Shown in pieces: positions 33,526-39,402 of a DNA stretch of 39,402 nt. Each line of letters opens with the position of its first letter. Position 1 is the first letter of the stretch. Location of the stretch: positions 1 through 39,402 of the forward strand of contig NZ_WWVR01000033.1 in assembly GCF_009883055.1 (NCBI RefSeq), given 5' to 3'. The notes beneath the pieces were generated by a model. That model was given only the letters and a program-made list of their open reading frames with translations, did no database searches and was not told where the DNA came from. The DNA comes from Blautia sp. BIOML-A1 (GTDB taxonomy: Bacteria; Bacillota; Clostridia; Lachnospirales; Lachnospiraceae). Both the position numbers and the translations under genes were made by a program.

Positions 33526-33549
33526 TTTTTCGAATTATAACATTCTCCA

Positions 33550-33578
33550 TTGAATAAAAAAAATTTTTTTGCTATACT
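33550..33578 (+). promoter_or_regulatory. Promoter of the RpiR-type regulator gene
   Basis: TTGAAT (33550-33555) and TATACT (33573-33578) are 17 bases apart, the spacer being an A/T run that can bend DNA. The gene starts 33 bases downstream. Confidence 0.7.
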
Positions 33579-33610
33579 TGTCATATGATATTTTATTTAT
33601 GGAGGTTACA

Positions 33611-34444
33611 ATGAGTCTGGATCAACTAATCTATGAAAAAATCCCTTCACTATCAGCAGGACAACGAAAAGTTGCAGAATATATTTTAAATAATAAAGAT
33701 GAATTCAGCTATGCAACACTAGCTAAACTCAGTAAGGATATTTCTGTCAGTGAAACAACTGTTATTCGTTTTGCTTATTCTCTTGGCTTTGACAGTTTTT
33801 CTGCCATGCAGCAAAAACTTCGTGAAGAAATTCTTTCTGTACCGCAGCGCAATGTAGAGGGACAAATTCAAAATCAGACATTTTATCAGAAAGTTTTTTC
33901 CAGAGAAATGCAGGCACTGCAAGACTGGATCTCACATATAGATGAAGAGCTTCTGGACAAGACCGTAGAAGCTCTTCTGAATGCAGATCATATTCTGGTA
34001 ACCGGAGCACGCTCTTCTTATCATGCTGCCAACTGGTTTGGGAATCGTCTGAACCTTTTACTTGGTAATACTCACATTATCCAAGAATTTTACGATCCTC
34101 GTTTTGATTTATTAAATCATATCACAGATAAAACTGTTGTCATCAGCATAGCATTTGCCAGATATACCAAATGGACGTATCGTTATGCGGATTCTGCAAA
34201 AAAAATGGGTGCAACCCTTGTCTCCATTACAGACAGTGTTTCCTCTCCTTTTTTTAATATTTCCGATTATACAATTCTTGCTGCTCCGGTAAAAGACAGT
34301 ATGGGATTTAGTTCACCTATTTGTATGTATTGCTTATTTGATGCGATTATATCTAAAATCCATGATGAGCGAAAAGATATGATAGTAGAACGTTTAAAAC
34401 AATATGAAGATACCTATCGGGATTTTGATATGTATTATGAGTAA
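33611..34444 (+). CDS. MurR/RpiR-family transcriptional regulator
   Basis: The 277-aa protein has an N-terminal HTH_6 domain (LSAGQRKVAEYILNNKDEFSYATLAKLSKDISVSETTVIRFAYSLGF, residues 14-58) and a C-terminal SIS domain that binds phosphosugars (TGARSSYHAANWFGNRLN, ISIAFARYTKWTYRYADSAKKMGATLVSITDS). Members repress or activate sugar and amino-sugar genes. The divergent promoter with its palindrome fits control of the serine hydrolase/permease operon. ATG at 33611 follows GGAGG; the frame opened at 33569 lacks such a site. Confidence 0.9.
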   Translation: MSLDQLIYEKIPSLSAGQRKVAEYILNNKDEFSYATLAKLSKDISVSETTVIRFAYSLGFDSFSAMQQKLREEILSVPQRNVEGQIQNQTFYQKVFSREMQALQDWISHIDEELLDKTVEALLNADHILVTGARSSYHAANWFGNRLNLLLGNTHIIQEFYDPRFDLLNHITDKTVVISIAFARYTKWTYRYADSAKKMGATLVSITDSVSSPFFNISDYTILAAPVKDSMGFSSPICMYCLFDAIISKIHDERKDMIVERLKQYEDTYRDFDMYYE

Positions 34445-34476
34445 ACACCACTTTACAACTTTTTCATAAAAAAATA

Positions 34477-34545
34477 TCGTACAGGACTTTCTGATGTATA
34501 ATGAATTTGACCCAAAACATTACAAAGGAAAGTGACCCTGTACGA
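34477..34545. repeat. 9-bp inverted repeat flanking the transposase start
   Basis: TCGTACAGG (34477-34485) is the reverse complement of CCTGTACGA (34537-34545). It spans the leader of the transposase remnant, with a TATAAT at 34498-34503 between the arms, and may be a relic of the IS end. Confidence 0.4.
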
Positions 34546-34790
34546 CAAAAACATTATACAACGAAAAAACACTGATTGGTAGACTTCATCAATATTTTTT
34601 GATTTATTTTGAAACTTTTTCTGTTCCGACAGCAGATACCTTATTTCTGCTGATATTATCCATACTGACCTTAGAATCTGCACATTCCATCCGGTTTCTG
34701 TATCAGCATTTTTTATCCGGAATAACGGAGAAATCACTGAATGTATTTTATTATGCATGTTCCTATGCAAAGGTTGATTATTCCCAACAA
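34532..34790 (+). pseudogene. N-terminal fragment of an IS4-like transposase
   Basis: A GTG at 34532 after AAAGGAA opens TLYDKNIIQRK, then a frameshift in the A-run (34545-34551) moves the homology to TLIGRLHQYFLIYFETFSVP and LFLLILSILTLESAHSIRFLYQ, HFLSGITEKSLNVFYYACSYAK. I recall this as the start of DDE transposases of Clostridia, in IS4-like elements. The sequence then runs into the antisense GntR gene near 34780-34790; the remaining transposase is gone. Confidence 0.55.
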
Positions 34791-34964
34791 TTCCAGTGCT
34801 CTCAAAGCTTCTCTGACTGCCGGTCTGGACACTCCCATGGTCTCCGCCATTGTCCGCTCCGCCGGAAGGGTAGCTCCCGCTTTGAGACTGCCATTCTGAA
34901 TGTTCTCTATAATCTGATTTAAAATCCCGTTGAAAGCCCGTTCATCTCTAATTTCTTTAAACAT
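34734..34964 (-). pseudogene. Truncated GntR-family regulator
   Basis: The 76-aa frame begins with the FadR-type winged helix (FNGILNQIIENIQNGSLKAGATLPAERTMAETMGVSRPAVREALRALELLG). It ends at IINLCIGTCIIKYIQ, which is encoded by the antisense of the transposase fragment. The ligand-binding C-terminal domain is missing, as expected if the IS inserted after the HTH and the rest was deleted. The GGAGG site and ATG at 34964 survive, so a DNA-binding peptide could still be made. Confidence 0.75.
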
Positions 34965-35187
34965 ACTCTATGCCTCCGAATCCCATTTCCGTCCGTATAT
35001 TCTTACAGGCGGTATCATTTTTTCACTGTCTTTCCCATACAGTTTATTTTGGATACAACTGTACAGTATGACAGTTATTTCTTCTAATAATATAGCATTC
35101 ATGACAATTTACAGCAAGTGGAATGGATTTTGATCAAATTGCTGTGAACGGAGCGAACAGTAACTTTTCTCCACCCTATCTGCATTC

Positions 35188-36294
35188 CTACTCCCGCACT
35201 TCAAGCCACTGGTCAATGTTCCCAAAATGTACCGCCTGCAAGTTATCTATATCTACCAGTTGTGGAAAGCTGTTTCTGATGATCAGGACACCATTTTCCT
35301 TATCCTGTTTTTCTCCACCGCCGGCGATTCCTCCCATAGTCGGGTCAAGTGTTAAAACCGTTCCATCTTTATAACGCACCTGGTCAATATTAGTTCTGTC
35401 ATAAAGATCCATGCCATAGTCCGTACCTGCGTACTCAAATTTGTTTTTCTCATCTTCATACACCTTCATAGCCTCATCATAATCAAGATATAATGACCAT
35501 AAAAGGGGCGTTACTTCCATTTTTTTCACTGTGATTTCATAACCTCCAAAATCACATTTCCGGTTCACTTCCAGAGTTATCGGAGGCTTTACTGCACCCA
35601 AGGTCCATTTAAAATCCCATGTTCCATCTGTAATAACAGTCTTATCATAATCTCCTTCCTCCGTAAGATTCTTTAATGTAATTTCTACGGTTTTATTACT
35701 CAGATCATAATCACTATCATAAGAAATCCCTGCTGTAAAATATTTAGAATGTGCCGAATCCTGATCATAGTTCAGCAGATTGTCCTGACTTACACCTGTA
35801 CTCAGGCTTCCAAATCTGTTGTCATCATCTGCATAGACTTCTTTTCCATCGATCTTAAAATGTGTCATCTCCTCAAAAGAAGTATTATCAGTCATAGAAA
35901 TATTGTCATCTGTTTTCACTTCAAAAAAAGCATACAGGAATCCCTGATCCTGAACAGAATCTGTCAGGGTAACAGTCACTCCATTCTGCGTTACAGACTG
36001 GTCTATATTCTGAATATAAGTTGATTCCTGCAGTGTCTCCTGCTGCTTTTCAGATGGTTCCAGTCTTTTTAACAAATGGTCATTCCATTTAAAGAACTCT
36101 TTTGCAGCCACCGTTACTCCCATGCCTGTACAGATCACTGCTGCAACAATCAATAATCGGCCACTGATTCTTTTTCTTTTGTATTTTTTATCTACCGTAT
36201 CCGCCTGCTCAATCTGTCTCAGTGTCTCTTCAAATTTATTATGAAAATCCTGTGGTACTTCTGGTGCGATGTTATCCCATTTATTCTCTAACAT
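35188..36294 (-). CDS. DUF4179 anti-sigma-factor-like membrane protein
   Basis: The 368-aa protein has a cytoplasmic N-terminus (residues 1-45, ending in KYKRKR), one membrane segment LLIVAAVICTGMGVTVAA (47-64) and a large extracytoplasmic part with repeated beta segments (QSVTQNGVTVTLTDSVQDQGFLYAFFEVKT), typical of DUF4179. These proteins are encoded with ECF sigma factors and are presumed to hold them at the membrane. It starts within the end of the sigma gene (7-base overlap), so the pair is coupled. The signal that would release the sigma factor is unknown. Confidence 0.88.
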   Translation of the reverse strand: MLENKWDNIAPEVPQDFHNKFEETLRQIEQADTVDKKYKRKRISGRLLIVAAVICTGMGVTVAAKEFFKWNDHLLKRLEPSEKQQETLQESTYIQNIDQSVTQNGVTVTLTDSVQDQGFLYAFFEVKTDDNISMTDNTSFEEMTHFKIDGKEVYADDDNRFGSLSTGVSQDNLLNYDQDSAHSKYFTAGISYDSDYDLSNKTVEITLKNLTEEGDYDKTVITDGTWDFKWTLGAVKPPITLEVNRKCDFGGYEITVKKMEVTPLLWSLYLDYDEAMKVYEDEKNKFEYAGTDYGMDLYDRTNIDQVRYKDGTVLTLDPTMGGIAGGGEKQDKENGVLIIRNSFPQLVDIDNLQAVHFGNIDQWLEVRE

Positions 36295-36827
36295 GACATT
36301 TTCCCCTTTCCTGTTATTCTCTTTGATCGTTTGCTGTTTTTCTCAGTTGCCGGTCTTTTCTCTTCTTCAGATAACTGCACCTTCAAAAACTCTCTTGCAC
36401 GTGAAAGTCTGCTTTTGATCGTTCCATCTGGAATATCCAGGGCCTCACTGATCTCTTTCTGTGAAAATCCTTCTAAATAATACAATGTTACCAAAATCCT
36501 CAACTCCTCCGGAAGCTCCATAATCGCCATATATAAATGACTGTAGCTGTCCTCCTCAGTCAGCCTCATATTGTCCATATATTCTTCATATGGAATAACA
36601 TTTTTTCTTTTCCGAAGAATCCCCCTGCATTCATTGATCAAAATCCTTGTGATCCATGTTCGGAAATATTTTTCTTTCTTTAAGGTGGGAAGTTTTTCAT
36701 ATGCCTTAAGAATTGTTTCCTGCACAGCATCCCCACAATCAGAGTCATTCTTCAGAATGGACTTTGATATATGATACAGCATGGCTTCTGCATCCCGAAC
36801 CTCCCTGATAAATGCATCTTTTGTCAT
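36288..36827 (-). CDS. ECF-type RNA polymerase sigma factor
   Basis: The 179-aa protein has region 2 (AMLYHISKSILKNDSDCGDAVQETILKAYEKLPTLKKEKYFRTWITRILINECRGILRKRK) and region 4 (ELPEELRILVTLYYLEGFSQKEISEALDIPDGTIKSRLSRAREFLK). Such factors direct RNA polymerase to stress or envelope genes. The last 25 residues are basic and not conserved. The ATG at 36827 has AAGGAGAA before it. Upstream codons (to 36923) lie in the promoter region. It may activate its own operon (see the motif at 36892). Confidence 0.9.
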   Translation of the reverse strand: MTKDAFIREVRDAEAMLYHISKSILKNDSDCGDAVQETILKAYEKLPTLKKEKYFRTWITRILINECRGILRKRKNVIPYEEYMDNMRLTEEDSYSHLYMAIMELPEELRILVTLYYLEGFSQKEISEALDIPDGTIKSRLSRAREFLKVQLSEEEKRPATEKNSKRSKRITGKGKMSC

Positions 36828-36891
36828 AATTTGTCTTCTCCTTTTGTCCAGCTGGATTACTACACATGTTTGCTTTTTTCTTTTACACTGA

Positions 36892-36919
36892 TTAGATGCA
36901 TCAGGAGGGAAATAGGTTC
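36892..36919 (-). promoter_or_regulatory. Putative ECF-type autoregulated promoter
   Basis: GAACCT (36914-36919 on the minus strand) with a CATCTAA (36892-36898) 15 bases on resembles GAAC-type -35 boxes of ECF promoters. The sigma gene starts about 65 bases downstream. Confidence 0.4.
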
Positions 36920-36946
36920 TCACAAAAAATTTCTGATGCTAAGAAC

Positions 36947-36985
36947 AAAAAATAAGACACAGCTTAACGCTGTGTCTTATTTTTT
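36947..36985 (-). terminator. Bidirectional intrinsic terminator
   Basis: A 17-bp perfect stem, with core AAGACACAGC/GCTGTGTCTT, is flanked by A6 and T6 and has a 5-base loop. It ends the SecB-like operon on the minus strand and separates it from the sigma operon. Confidence 0.9.
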
Positions 36986-36991
36986 ATTAGC

Positions 36992-37011
36992 GTGCGTTAG
37001 AGGATTCGAAC
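36992..37011 (-). other. tRNA 3'-end-like sequence, possible attachment site
   Basis: The minus strand reads GTTCGAATCCTCTAACGCAC. This is a T-loop (TTCGAAT), the 3' half of a T-stem and an acceptor strand, but the bases before it do not pair as a tRNA (AAAAG against CCTCT pairs poorly). No CCA and no 5' half are present. Integrative elements often carry such a tRNA-derived core at their ends. It sits where the sequence changes to the A+T-richer, mobile right margin. The 37012-37121 stretch shows nothing else. Confidence 0.4.
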
Positions 37012-37121
37012 TTTTACCACCACACTCAAACCCGCATAGGCAATAGCCGTACGGTAACAAACCCGTTTCTTTCTTTTTTAAGAGTACTATAATCCATATA
37101 CTGATGTCGACAGCATTTATG

Positions 37122-37517
37122 TTAATTTTTCTTTTGATCATTCAGCATCGCAACAATATTCATTGCCGGTAATAAAATAGGTGCCATTCCCGGCTGAGTT
37201 GTTATGGTAGAAATGTAGCTTCTAATATATGGGAACAGAATAGCAATAGCATTTCTTTCAAGAATACTCATGTTTTCCTGCTGAGTATTGAATATTGCTC
37301 TTCCTTTTACCCAAACACATACTTTTTCATCTTGATCTGCAACTTTAGTTGTAAGAATAAGTTCAAACTTATCATCACCGATTTTATTCAGACTATGCTC
37401 AACCTGAACTCCTAACTCCAGATCATCTAACGATCCATCTTTTTTTCTAAAACTACTTTCTATAATTTCAATTTTGTCTAAAATAAGAGCACTTTCATAT
37501 TTAGATCTGACTTCCAT
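37122..37517 (-). CDS. SecB-like chaperone-family protein
   Basis: The 131-aa protein has alternating beta strands (ELGVQVEHSLNKIGDDKFELILTTKVADQDEKVCVWVKGRAIF) and a C-terminal helix with SYISTITTQPGMAPILLPAMNIVAML. The last part mirrors the G.PPLLLP.NF motif of SecB. SecB-like proteins in Firmicutes are rare and often act with toxin-antitoxin modules or unknown clients rather than with Sec export. It ends a three-gene unit, 10 bases after the 78-aa protein gene. The ATG at 37517 follows AGGAGAAA; the frame to 37562 covers the tail of the previous gene. Confidence 0.72.
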   Translation of the reverse strand: MEVRSKYESALILDKIEIIESSFRKKDGSLDDLELGVQVEHSLNKIGDDKFELILTTKVADQDEKVCVWVKGRAIFNTQQENMSILERNAIAILFPYIRSYISTITTQPGMAPILLPAMNIVAMLNDQKKN

Positions 37518-37527
37518 ATTTTTTCTC

Positions 37528-37764
37528 CTAGCATGCAGTTGCGTAATCATCCATAAAATCAAACTCTGGCTTTACATTACTTGTATTAATGTTGTTATTC
37601 GAATAATCAAAATACTTCTGAGGCGGCGTCAAAATCTGTTTTACATCTTCCTCTGTAATTGCATGCACTCCCTCTGCATCTCTTATCATAGGAGTTTTAG
37701 CAGTTTTACTCAATTCAACATTATACTTCTCGCACAATGAAAAGAACAATTCTTTATCTAACAT
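37528..37764 (-). CDS. Small unknown protein of the SecB-like unit
   Basis: The 78-aa product is polar and has no recognised domain. Its first half is helical in character (MLDKELFFSLCEKYNVELS), followed by an acidic, Asn-rich segment (YFDYSNNNINTSNVKPEFDFMDDY). Its ATG overlaps the stop of the previous frame (TAATG), and the SecB-like gene follows after 10 bases. As an unstructured partner it could be an antitoxin or client of the chaperone, but this is only suggested by arrangement. Confidence 0.6.
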   Translation of the reverse strand: MLDKELFFSLCEKYNVELSKTAKTPMIRDAEGVHAITEEDVKQILTPPQKYFDYSNNNINTSNVKPEFDFMDDYATAC

Positions 37765-38150
37765 TAAATCACCTCTTCTTCATTATATATTAGTTTTGTT
37801 GATTTAATACATTCTTTTTTTGAAACACAGATTTGACGTTCATTAAATCCAAGGCCTGTAATATTCATTATTTTCTTCTGTAATTCTTTATCCTTCTTGT
37901 TTCTTCGCGTTGTATAACCTGCATAATCTTTCTGAAATGTTCTGGTAATAACAGCGATATTCTTTTTTTGCTTATAATAATCAAAGAAAAGAGCACGAAA
38001 ATTTTTATCATCAAATACAGGCATATTTCCAGAACAATTTTTTTCTATTTCATCTATGCATTGGATAACCTCAGTGAAAAATGCATCTAGTTGTTTATTA
38101 TCATCCAAATCCAATACTTCTTCATCCGGTGCTTCTATAGTCGCCGTGAA
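37764..38150 (-). pseudogene. 5'-truncated gene cut by the TnpB element
   Basis: The frame is open from 38150, just inside a TAG at 38151-38153, to its TAA at 37764. It reads TIEAPDEEVLDLDDNKQLD, continues with FFDYYKQKKNIAVITRTFQK, and a Lys/Arg-rich middle (TTRRNKKDKELQKKI). No ribosome site or good ATG lies near its beginning. The sequence upstream turns into the hairpins of the transposon end, so the N-terminal part is missing. The family is not recognised. It could be the toxin or effector of the SecB-like unit. Confidence 0.6.
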
Positions 38151-38245
38151 CTACTCGGCAACAAGTTACCAGAGCATCTGAAATCTGGCGGGATACCGCC
38201 TTTTTTCAGGGTGCGTCCATGACACCAATACTGCTTGCCTTTCGG
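38143..38245 (-). ncRNA. TnpB-element right end / candidate omega-RNA scaffold
   Basis: Downstream of the tnpB stop lie several hairpins: GGCGG/CCGCC (38187-38200), CCAGA/TCTGG (38169-38188, overlapping), GGTG/CACC (38210-38226) and GCCG/CGGC (38143-38159). In IS200/IS605 elements this region is the 3' part of the guide RNA, whose guide comes from the flanking DNA, here the cut gene at about 38124-38145. The exact end of the element cannot be fixed from one copy. Confidence 0.45.
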
Positions 38246-39402
38246 CTATACAGCTACTTTTATTATTTCTGGCTTTTTTAGTCCGGTTACGGACAGTGTT
38301 TTCTGTTTTCCGGATACGGAAAGATATTTCCGCAGGATATTAAACGCGCCTACTGCATCTGCGTTAAATCTTACTCCGTCAGTTATATACATACCCCGCT
38401 CTTTTCGGTTTGATGCTTCTGCATATCTTTTTGATATTTCTGGTGATAACGGGCTGCATTGGCTGGTATAGCTTTCTTCCTGTTTTATCAATTGAATCCC
38501 ATACAGTTTCAGCTTATATTCCAGCATGATATACAGCCTGTTATATGGCAGTCCGTGAAACTTCTGGTTGGTCTTGTGTCCTATATCTTTTTCTTTACGG
38601 ATATTTCGGATGTCCCCCACAACCACACAGCGGATGTCTTCTTTTCTGCAGTATTCTGCAATCCATCTGGTCACTTTGTGAAGGTAATCCTTCACTGCAT
38701 TCTGCTTTTTCCTGTAAAGTCTCCGGATATGTTTCGATGATTTGGGATATTTTATTCCTCTTTCCGATTGCTGCACATACCATACAGACTGCACCCTGGC
38801 AATTTCTTTATGAAAATATCTTTCCAGAGAAAGATATTTCCTTCCCAGGATAAAAGTCCTGCCATTTACAGAATCATAACAGGTCATCAGATTATGAAGT
38901 CCCAGATCAATAGATAAATAGTGTCCATTCTGGGAAAGCTGTTCTGGTTCTTCAATCTCATAGATAACAATAAGGTCACATTTTCCGTTTTCCGGCGGAT
39001 AGATCCGCAACTGTTTTATATGATCCATGTTCCTGAAAATCTTATTTTCAAGATATAGAAATTTTTCATAGATCCCATATGTTTCTTCCATATAGCTTTT
39101 CAGATCCTTTGGCAGAGACAGCCGCAGCTGGTCTGATCCTTTCTCATGCCGGATTCCCATCTGCATATATGTGATTGGTATATTGTCCTGTTTAAAACGG
39201 GGCGGATTTGGATCTTTGATCCCTCCGGTCTTTTTCAGGACATAAAAAGATCTCCACGCCTTATCCAGCTGCTTACAGGTCTCCTGTGCGGTCTGTGACG
39301 GAAGCTGTTTATACCACAGATTTCCTTTATGTGCTTTTTTCTGATAATACCAGTCAGGATACTTTTCCAGTCCCAGTTCTTTATAATGACGCCGTTCGTA
39401 GT
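38246..39402 (-). CDS. tnpB: TnpB-family RNA-guided nuclease-like protein, partial
   Basis: The frame is open to the window edge, so the N-terminus is missing; at least 384 codons are visible, with YERRHYKELGLEKYPDWYYQ as the first part. RuvC-like motifs: LSIDLGLHNLM holds the first Asp, CVVVGDIRNIRK fills the second motif and NADAVGAFNILRK holds the last Asp. The usual second-motif Glu is replaced by Gly-Asp. The four-Cys zinc finger is reduced to one Cys in ESYTSQCSPLSPEISKRY. Some TnpB groups are known with a moved catalytic Glu, so an EESYTS residue might serve; alternatively the protein is inactive. No TnpA is seen. Confidence 0.85.
   Translation of the reverse strand, partial: YERRHYKELGLEKYPDWYYQKKAHKGNLWYKQLPSQTAQETCKQLDKAWRSFYVLKKTGGIKDPNPPRFKQDNIPITYMQMGIRHEKGSDQLRLSLPKDLKSYMEETYGIYEKFLYLENKIFRNMDHIKQLRIYPPENGKCDLIVIYEIEEPEQLSQNGHYLSIDLGLHNLMTCYDSVNGRTFILGRKYLSLERYFHKEIARVQSVWYVQQSERGIKYPKSSKHIRRLYRKKQNAVKDYLHKVTRWIAEYCRKEDIRCVVVGDIRNIRKEKDIGHKTNQKFHGLPYNRLYIMLEYKLKLYGIQLIKQEESYTSQCSPLSPEISKRYAEASNRKERGMYITDGVRFNADAVGAFNILRKYLSVSGKQKTLSVTGLKKPEIIKVAV

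Noticed and set aside
36989..37060. A complete tRNA gene suggested by TTCGAAT.
   Set aside because: Only the T-loop and 3' acceptor-like strand are present; the D-arm, anticodon arm and 5' acceptor do not fold.
1..39402. CRISPR array.
   Set aside because: No regularly spaced repeats of 23-40 bases were found while reading either strand.

Overview
The window looks like a chromosome segment from a gut-type anaerobic firmicute, most likely a Lachnospiraceae member. The evidence is strong AGGAGG ribosome sites, TTGACA/TATAAT promoters, oxygen-scavenging flavo-diiron chemistry, a molybdopterin aldehyde-oxidoreductase cluster, LytTR two-component genes and an ECF sigma/DUF4179 pair. No rRNA gene, complete tRNA gene or CRISPR array was seen. 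All family calls come from reading motifs; no search was run.

Layout. 1-3854: a C-terminally truncated acyl-CoA ligase-like gene next to tandem hairpins, a DUF2798 membrane protein, and an orphan ParA with a Lys/Ala-rich partner. 4012-8647: an M20 amidohydrolase, a Crp/Fnr regulator divergent from a four-domain flavo-diiron protein, and an RsmJ-like rRNA methyltransferase. 8692-14593: a LytTR response regulator, its histidine kinase broken by one in-frame amber codon, and a DUF2961 (GH172-like) protein; divergent from these are a degenerate receiver protein and a secreted propeller-like protein.

14652-28624 is the centrepiece: a two-armed cluster of the DVU_1551-DVU_1559 type. The minus arm starts with an 86-aa unknown protein. 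It continues with a molybdopterin oxidoreductase, a dicluster Fe-S/CCG electron-transfer protein, a small zinc-ribbon-like protein, a methyltransferase (TrsM-like), a C-GCAxxG-C-C protein, a radical SAM protein (TrsS-like) and a PaaK-like AMP-dependent CoA ligase. The plus arm encodes a MocA-like NTP transferase fused to a ModE-like HTH, a histidine phosphatase-HD fusion, an XdhC-like protein, a Rossmann-TylF methyltransferase fusion and a LUD protein, and ends at a strong terminator. Together they suggest maturation of a molybdoenzyme (cofactor cytidylylation, XdhC chaperoning) plus an unknown pathway in which a substrate is made by radical SAM/methyltransferase chemistry or activated by a CoA ligase and oxidised with electrons passed to the Fe-S protein. 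The end product is unknown.

28756-34964: an RpiR-regulated block (serine hydrolase, GntP-type permease, malic enzyme) littered with gene remnants: a cysteine-hydrolase tail, a malic-enzyme/Ldh_2 chimera, an IS transposase start and a truncated GntR. 35188-36919: an ECF sigma factor with its DUF4179 anti-sigma-like partner. 36947-39402: a mobile margin with a tRNA-3'-end-like site, a three-gene unit ending in a SecB-like protein whose first gene is cut, and a TnpB-type gene running off the window.
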